DNA of 64,000 bases from Piscicoccus intestinalis NBRC 104926 (lineage in GTDB: Bacteria > Actinomycetota > Actinomycetes > Actinomycetales > Dermatophilaceae). A program made the translations under genes and the position numbers. Under the pieces are notes generated by a model. The model had not been told where the DNA came from. It saw nothing but the letters and a program-made list of their open reading frames with translations, and did no database searches. The DNA lies in assembly GCF_001515525.1 (NCBI RefSeq), contig NZ_BCNQ01000003.1:1-64000 (forward strand). The letters run 5' to 3'. Shown here in pieces: positions 59,378 to 64,000 of the stretch (its first letter is position 1; every line of letters starts with the position of its first letter).

Positions 59378-62300
59378 ATGGGTCTCACCGATATGCACGA
59401 CGCCATCAATTTGCGCCTGGCCTTGCTTGACCTTCCGCATGAGACCGCCGACGGCGGCCCGGAGTCGGTCGTGTCCCCCTTGCTGGCGCGCCAGCGTGAA
59501 CTGTCCCGCCGCCTCGACCAGCGCCCGCCCCGCGTCGACGAGCGCGTGCAGGCGTTTCTCGACGACTACCTGTCCGACGTGGCAGGCTCCGTGCGGCTGC
59601 CGCGCACGTCCCTCGTCCTCGACCAGCCGGGCCTGGCCCGCGAACTCTCCCTGCCGGCTCGCGAGGACTACTTCTCGTCCTCGCTCGTGCGCAGCTACCG
59701 CCTCCTCAACGGCGTGCTGCACAACCCGCACAACGACCGGCGCACGACCGCCGGCGTCTTCCACATCGCCGACGGCGGCCTGGCGATCACGCAGGACAAG
59801 CGCATCGTGCCGAAGGCCGTCTACGCCCGGCTGCTCGACCTGGCCACCAAGCCGCCGCGCGAGTCGATGGTGCTGCCGTACACGGCCGGCCTCGAGGAGC
59901 CGGCGGCCTGCTTCGTCTCCCTGCTGCTGCGCCCGCTGGTCGCGCCGGCCGTGCCCGGTGTCGAGGGCGAGCGGCGCATGGAGATCCGGTTCATGGCCCC
60001 CGGCAGCCTCGTCAGCAACCTCGACTTCGTCGAAGGCATCTTCGGCAACGGCGGCGACCCGTATCTGCCCGACAACGACGCCGCGATGGCCCCGAGCGGC
60101 TGGACCGGGCACACCGGCTACGTCATCCTCGCCCCGCACCTGACCTCGGTGACCAAGAAGGAACTCGGGCTCCCGCACTACGACCACGCCACCGAGCGGC
60201 AGCGCCGCGACCGGATGTGCTGGCGCAGCGAGGGCGAGCTGTACAACGACGGGCAGGCCTTCAAGGCGTGCGCCCGCGACGAGCGCGGCATCATCGTCAC
60301 CGTCATCGCCGACAACTACTTCGGCTACTGCAAGAAGGAGGTCAAGACGCAGATCGGCTACTCCGCCAACCTCTCCGGGCAGGTGGAGGAGGAGCACAGC
60401 GGCGGCGCCCTGGCCTTTCCCAGTTACGACCTCGGGCGCGAGTTCCTCGACCGGTTCGGCAGCGCCGAGGCGTCGGTGGCCGCGGTCGTGGCCCGCGACC
60501 CGGAGGTCTTCGAACGGCGCCCCGAGGGGCACGCCGTGCACCGCGAGCACCCGTTCGTCGTCGTGCCCGCCCGCGCCACGTACAGCCTGCGCTCCATGAC
60601 CGTCAGCTGGGACGGACCGCTCGGGCGCGGCGAGATCCCGCTGCGCGCCGACCGCACGTACTTCGGTCCCGACGGCTACCGCGTCGCGATGGCGCAGCAC
60701 CCCGACGACCGCACCCAGTGGACGCTCGTCGGCACCTCCCCGGTCGTCACCGGCTTCCACAAGCCCAGCACCGTCTCCGGAGGCGGTAAGTCCGAGATCT
60801 CCAAGGCGATCACCGACTCCATCGGGTACGGCACCGCGTACGTCTCGGACTTCCGCGAGGACATGGCAGCGGTCGAGTCGATCCTCGCCTACGACCTGCC
60901 GAACCGCTTCGCCGACCCGGAGCGGTGCGGCACCGACACCCGCTCGGTGCTCGGGCAGGACCGCAGCGTCGGCAGCGTCATCAAGCTGCTGACTCCGAGC
61001 AACGAGTACACCGACGAGTACAACGCGTGGCTCGAGACGATCCCCTCGCACGTCAAGGAGCTGCTCTACGTCATCAAGAGCGCCTACCGCCCCGAGTGGG
61101 GGGACGACTGGAAGCGGCACTTCAGCGTCGGCATCATCAACGGCCGGCAGGGCAACGTGCTGCGCCTCGACGGCAACCGCGTGCGGGTCAACACGCTGCG
61201 CGTCGGGTTCGACAAAGACGGCTCGTGGCGCGTGTTCGGCCTGCGGCCCGACTTCAGCCCGGCCGTCAAGGTGCAGACCGAAGACGACATCACCGCGAGC
61301 GTCGTCGTCTCCCCGGAGACGGCCGCGGCGGCCGGCAGCACCCGGGGCCTGTCCGCCAAGATCGTCGAGAACTGCGAGATGCTGCTCTTCCAGCGGCCCG
61401 ACGACGCGATCCACCGCGGCTACGACAAGCAGGCCGAGCGGGACATCTCCGCGCCCGGCACGTTCCTGTCGAACTTCGAGCCGCTCGACCGTTCGACCGC
61501 CGTCGCCATGCGCGACGACGCGGTGAACTTCAGCCGCTTCACCGCCCCCGTGCAGAACCTCATCCAGCGGGCCGCGTCGGCCGCGCCGGAGTCGGCGAGC
61601 CACGGGCACGGGTTCGACCACGGCAACGGGCACGGCAACGGGCATGGGCATGGCAACGGGCTCGGGCATGGCAACGGGCACGGGGTCTCGGCGCAGGCCC
61701 CGGAGGGTGTGGAGTCGGTGTCGGCGGATGACCCGGAGTATTTCGTGTGCTCGGCCAATCCCCGCCTCGTGGGCGGCAAGCCGACGAAGAACCCGCGCTA
61801 CCTGCAGGTGCGTCCCGACCTGGCCCGCCCGGTCGAGACCGCGGCGGCCGAGCTCGCGCTGCACCTGCGCAACCGGGCCAGTGTGACCCGTACGATCCCG
61901 CACGTCGTCGACATCGTCGCGGCCGGGCGGCGCAACAACCCGCCGGAAGACGGGGTGCCGGCGTTGTGCGCGTTCAACCCGCTGCACTACATGGAGCTGC
62001 CCGAGCTGTTCATGGAGTTCATCAGCTCGATGACCGGCAAGTCGCCGTCGACGACCGGAGCGGGTTCGGAGGGCGCGCTGACGAAGGCGCCGTTCAACGC
62101 GATGCCGACGACGTTCGACCTCAACTCGGCGTTGCTGTCGTACGTGCTCACCGGTTACGACGGCTGGATCTCCAGCGCCGGGTACATCGGCCCGCAGGTG
62201 CGCGTCGACCACGACATCAGCCTGCTCATCCCCGAGGTGTTCTCGCGGATGAAGCCGCAGGAGCGCGACGCGGCGACGCTCGTGGCGGAGGGCTCGCTGG

Positions 62301-62902
62301 AGCGGATCGAGGATCTTGAGGTCGACGGGCGGGTCGTCGCCGCGAGCCGGCTCGGCTACCGCATCACCGAGCGGTTCGCCTCCCGCTACTTCGGACGCAT
62401 CTTCATGCACCCCGAGGTCGTGTTCACCCCGGACATGCTGCGACCCGAGCAGCAGGATCTGGGCGTCTTCGTCGACGCCATCGACACGATGGTCACGACC
62501 CACGGGCGGGTGGCGCGCGGCTACTTCGACGACGGCACGGCCGACCTCGCGGTGCCGCCGCTGCGGGCGCTGCTGGAGATCATGGCGTACGGGCAGAGTG
62601 CCGCCGGCCTCACCCTGGACTCCCCGGAGCTGCGGGAGATGTTCGACCGGGAGAACGTGCTGGCCAGCGACTGGTACGCGGCCCGGCTCGACTCCCGCCA
62701 GGGCGAGGAGGTCGCGCACCTCGAGGCGGGCGTGCGCACCCTGTCCGACTTCGTCGCGGCCCCCGGCAACGCGGCGGTCGTCGCGCGCCTCGGCCTCGAC
62801 GAGCGGCTCTACCGGGTGCGTGAGGAGCTGGCCCGGGTCTCCTCCGACGGGCACCGGCGCTCGCTCATCGGCACCATCGGTCGTGAGGTTCGATTCCGCT
62901 AG
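59378..62902 (+). CDS. Probable PPi-dependent phosphoenolpyruvate carboxykinase, 1174 aa
   Basis: A very large single-chain protein with two phosphate-loop-like segments, GFHKPSTVSGGGKSEISK (about residues 458-475) and TGKSPSTTGAGSEGALTKAP (about 885-904), close to ELPELFMEFISS and FNAMPTTFDLN. Size and these motifs match the pyrophosphate-type PEPCK known from Propionibacterium and Entamoeba, which links oxaloacetate and PEP with PPi. This is recalled from family knowledge and not aligned. Residues about 742-768 are a His/Gly/Asn repeat (HGNGHGNGHGHGNG) in a hypervariable linker. ATG 59378 has a weak ribosome site; ATG 59393 is possible. It fits the fermentative theme of the PFOR operon. Confidence 0.62.
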   Translation: MGLTDMHDAINLRLALLDLPHETADGGPESVVSPLLARQRELSRRLDQRPPRVDERVQAFLDDYLSDVAGSVRLPRTSLVLDQPGLARELSLPAREDYFSSSLVRSYRLLNGVLHNPHNDRRTTAGVFHIADGGLAITQDKRIVPKAVYARLLDLATKPPRESMVLPYTAGLEEPAACFVSLLLRPLVAPAVPGVEGERRMEIRFMAPGSLVSNLDFVEGIFGNGGDPYLPDNDAAMAPSGWTGHTGYVILAPHLTSVTKKELGLPHYDHATERQRRDRMCWRSEGELYNDGQAFKACARDERGIIVTVIADNYFGYCKKEVKTQIGYSANLSGQVEEEHSGGALAFPSYDLGREFLDRFGSAEASVAAVVARDPEVFERRPEGHAVHREHPFVVVPARATYSLRSMTVSWDGPLGRGEIPLRADRTYFGPDGYRVAMAQHPDDRTQWTLVGTSPVVTGFHKPSTVSGGGKSEISKAITDSIGYGTAYVSDFREDMAAVESILAYDLPNRFADPERCGTDTRSVLGQDRSVGSVIKLLTPSNEYTDEYNAWLETIPSHVKELLYVIKSAYRPEWGDDWKRHFSVGIINGRQGNVLRLDGNRVRVNTLRVGFDKDGSWRVFGLRPDFSPAVKVQTEDDITASVVVSPETAAAAGSTRGLSAKIVENCEMLLFQRPDDAIHRGYDKQAERDISAPGTFLSNFEPLDRSTAVAMRDDAVNFSRFTAPVQNLIQRAASAAPESASHGHGFDHGNGHGNGHGHGNGLGHGNGHGVSAQAPEGVESVSADDPEYFVCSANPRLVGGKPTKNPRYLQVRPDLARPVETAAAELALHLRNRASVTRTIPHVVDIVAAGRRNNPPEDGVPALCAFNPLHYMELPELFMEFISSMTGKSPSTTGAGSEGALTKAPFNAMPTTFDLNSALLSYVLTGYDGWISSAGYIGPQVRVDHDISLLIPEVFSRMKPQERDAATLVAEGSLERIEDLEVDGRVVAASRLGYRITERFASRYFGRIFMHPEVVFTPDMLRPEQQDLGVFVDAIDTMVTTHGRVARGYFDDGTADLAVPPLRALLEIMAYGQSAAGLTLDSPELREMFDRENVLASDWYAARLDSRQGEEVAHLEAGVRTLSDFVAAPGNAAVVARLGLDERLYRVREELARVSSDGHRRSLIGTIGREVRFR

Positions 62903-62959
62903 AGCGCACAGCGTTTCGTTGCCTGGTGCGCTCTTCGGAGAGACCGGGTCAGGCGCTTT

Positions 62960-62993
62960 CCCGGACCGGTACGGACGTCCGTACCGGTCCGGG
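62960..62993. terminator. Perfect 34-bp palindrome after the PEPCK gene
   Basis: CCCGGACCGGTACGGAC (62960-62976) is followed at once by its exact complement (62977-62993), with no loop. It lies 57 bp after the stop and 14 bp before the sigma-28-type -35. It can act as a terminator when a few central bases open, or as a dimer-binding site. Confidence 0.7.
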
Positions 62994-63006
62994 GGCGCGA
63001 ATGCCT

Positions 63007-63032
63007 TCAACCCCGCGACGACCGGTCGATAG
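63007..63032 (+). promoter_or_regulatory. Second sigma-28-type promoter
   Basis: TCAA (63007-63010), 14 bp, then GTCGATAG (63025-63032): the same spacing and -10 as at 55154-55179. It precedes the flagellin-like gene by 35 bp, which leaves room for its ribosome site. Confidence 0.6.
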
Positions 63033-63067
63033 GTGCCCGGCACGGTCGGAGGGAGTTGGGGGAGAGC

Positions 63068-63679
63068 ATGGATGGTCCGCGTGCTCGGGGTCTCGGGGAT
63101 TCCGGGGCTTCCGGGGATGTCGGAGAGATCGGAGGTTCCGGGGACTTTCGGCCAGTGGGCGGTTCCGCGCGTCCGGGGGGTCGGGTCGACCAGCTCCAGC
63201 AGATTCGGCGGCAGACGCAGTACGCGATGCTCGCGGTGCGCGCGGCCGAGGCGTCGCTGAGCCGGACCCACGGCACGCTGCAGCGCCTGCGGCGGCTCAC
63301 CGACCAGGCGGCCGCGGACGGCCACACCGAACACGGCCGCATCATCCTGCAGGCCCAGGTGCGCGAACTCGCGCTGGAGGCAGGCCGATCCACCGACTAC
63401 CCGCTCCCGGCCGTCGACGTCACGACCATGGCAGGTGCCGGCTCCTCGCTGCCCGGCATCGACGCCGCCCGCACCACCGTGCAACTGCGCCGCGCCGAAC
63501 TCGCCCGGCGGCGCCGCTGGCTCGACCGCCGGCTCAAGACCCTCGACGTCGCCGTCGAGAACGTCACCGCCGCGCGCAACCGCACCTCGGCCAGGGCGCC
63601 GCGACCCCCGCAGCCCCCTGGCCCGACTCGCCCCGGCCCCACTCAGCCCCTTGGGCGCCTTCAGCGCCCAGTGAGGTGA
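63068..63679 (+). CDS. Short flagellin-like protein, 203 aa
   Basis: Residues 45-107 follow the flagellin N-terminal D1 pattern (AMLAVRAAEASLSRTHGTLQRLRRLTDQAA then a helix with QAQVRELALE), compared with usual SLAQTAEGAL...LQRMRELAVQA. Residues 130-172 follow the C-terminal D1 pattern (GIDAARTTVQLRRAELARRRRWLDRRLKTLDVAVENVTAARNR), compared with QRAELGAVQNRLE...VENLTAAESR. The terminal D0 helices needed for export and filament packing are absent; a Gly-rich head and Pro-rich tail replace them. Many surface positions are Arg. ATG 63068 has GGGGGAG upstream. A filament minor component or FliW/FliS-binding decoy is conceivable. Confidence 0.6.
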   Translation: MDGPRARGLGDSGASGDVGEIGGSGDFRPVGGSARPGGRVDQLQQIRRQTQYAMLAVRAAEASLSRTHGTLQRLRRLTDQAAADGHTEHGRIILQAQVRELALEAGRSTDYPLPAVDVTTMAGAGSSLPGIDAARTTVQLRRAELARRRRWLDRRLKTLDVAVENVTAARNRTSARAPRPPQPPGPTRPGPTQPLGRLQRPVR

Positions 63680-63690
63680 CCCCTCCGCCG

Positions 63691-63838
63691 GGACTGGACA
63701 CCGCCTCTTCGACTGGACACCGTCTTCTCAACTGAGCCGCTTTTCCCGCACGGGACACCTGCGATCGCGCGTGTCCCGTCGAGCGTGCGGTGTCCCGTCT
63801 CGCGGACCGGTGTCCCGTCGCGGAGGCGGTGTCCCGTC
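63691..63838. repeat. 19-20 bp periodic repeat array
   Basis: GACTGGACAC occurs at 63692 and 63711, the inverted form CACGGGACAC at 63749, and GTGTCCCGTC at 63771, 63790, 63810 and 63829, giving spacings of 19, 20 and 19. Sequence between repeats is not conserved except for short GC words. The period is close to two helical turns, so one protein type could line up along one face. Confidence 0.75.
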
Positions 63839-63968
63839 TCGGTCCCGGTGCCGCCCAAGGAGGCGGTGACCGGTCGCGGTGCCGGTGGCCGCACGACGGT
63901 GCGCGGGCCCTGAGCCGCCCTGGGCCGCGGGCGAGTTGTGAGTAATGTCTCACTCTGCGCGGGGGTGG

Positions 63969-63976
63969 GCCGATAG
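63969..63976 (+). promoter_or_regulatory. Possible sigma-28-type -10 GCCGATAG at the right end
   Basis: A perfect match to the first seven bases of the FliA/WhiG -10 (GCCGATAA). The -35 position holds TCAC at 15 bp, only partly like TAAA. The gene it would drive lies beyond the window. Confidence 0.4.
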
Positions 63977-64000
63977 GGACGGCAACGGACAACCAGAGCC

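Larger units (their letters stand above)
63680..64000. other. Right-end region with periodic repeats, no gene seen
   Basis: 321 bp. It holds the periodic repeats (63691-63838) and GCCGATAG at 63969-63976. Small open frames here are repeat-derived and not supported. Confidence 0.5.

Noticed and set aside
59315-63484. A long minus-strand open frame opposite the PEPCK gene
   Set aside because: It lacks recognisable motifs and runs across a terminator-like palindrome, two promoters and two plus-strand genes.
63691-63838. A CRISPR array
   Set aside because: Repeats are only 10 bp, spacing is 19-20 bp, some repeats are inverted and no cas gene is near.

Overview
The window is about 64 kb of very GC-rich (roughly 72 %) bacterial chromosome. 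Gene content points to an actinobacterium, probably in the Dermatophilaceae part of Micrococcales. The marker genes are BldC, DUF3073 and DUF3151 proteins, an actinobacterial sterol-carrier family protein, many GTG starts and leaderless genes, and a flagellar regulatory cluster (csrA, fliW, flgN, a FliA/WhiG sigma factor). A Mobilicoccus-like motile coccus is a guess from this mix. I saw no rRNA, tRNA, CRISPR array or transposase.

Layout. 0-6.9 kb: end of a nitroreductase, a universal stress protein with a sucrose/maltose-type symporter, an SDR, pyrE, lemA, a DedA protein and a TrmH-type methyltransferase. 7-13.7 kb: a two-component system, a small membrane protein, two paralogous lipoproteins, a GH32 sucrose-cleaving enzyme and class II fba. 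13.8-15.5 kb: DUF3151 and an AbiEi-like protein between two copies of a hairpin. 15.5-23.6 kb: an anaerobic redox operon made of a 57-residue ORF, an oversized nifJ-type pyruvate:ferredoxin oxidoreductase (PFOR) with a C-terminal ferredoxin module, and a fused NfnB/NfnA-type reductase. 24-34.5 kb: purA, class I lysyl-tRNA synthetase, a HelD-type helicase, a LuxR regulator, purD and purC. 34.6-45.9 kb: amino-acid permease, spermidine-synthase-like protein, POT peptide transporter, BisC-like molybdoenzyme, and a two-component system divergent from an ABC-2 exporter. 46-50.8 kb: sterol-carrier protein, purF, purM, DUF3073 and bldC. 51-64 kb: csrA-fliW-flgN, the flagellar sigma factor, a broken glycosyl/methyltransferase, a glycosyltransferase behind a sigma-28-type promoter, a secreted peptide beside a kinase/regulator pair, a probable PPi-dependent PEP carboxykinase, and a short flagellin-like protein behind a second sigma-28-type promoter.

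How the genes fit together. PFOR would reduce ferredoxin from pyruvate, and the overlapping NfnAB-like gene could pass those electrons to NAD(P). With a PPi-dependent PEPCK this suggests a facultatively fermentative, PPi-using central metabolism. Sugar entry is covered by the symporter, GH32 enzyme and aldolase. Five purine genes (purA, D, C, F, M) are spread across the window. The 51-64 kb segment looks like the regulatory and decoration edge of a flagellar regulon that continues past the right end.

The structures that gene calling does not explain are mostly repeats. A 30-bp-arm palindrome occurs three times at gene 3' ends. A second hairpin family flanks one gene. A 17-bp inverted repeat runs straight into an 11-bp tandem array in front of purA. 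A perfect 34-bp palindrome and a 19-20 bp periodic motif array lie near the right end. The most attractive candidates for undescribed biology are the secreted-peptide/kinase/regulator locus at 56.5-58.9 kb, the PFOR-ferredoxin plus NfnAB pair, and the sigma-28-driven mini-flagellin.
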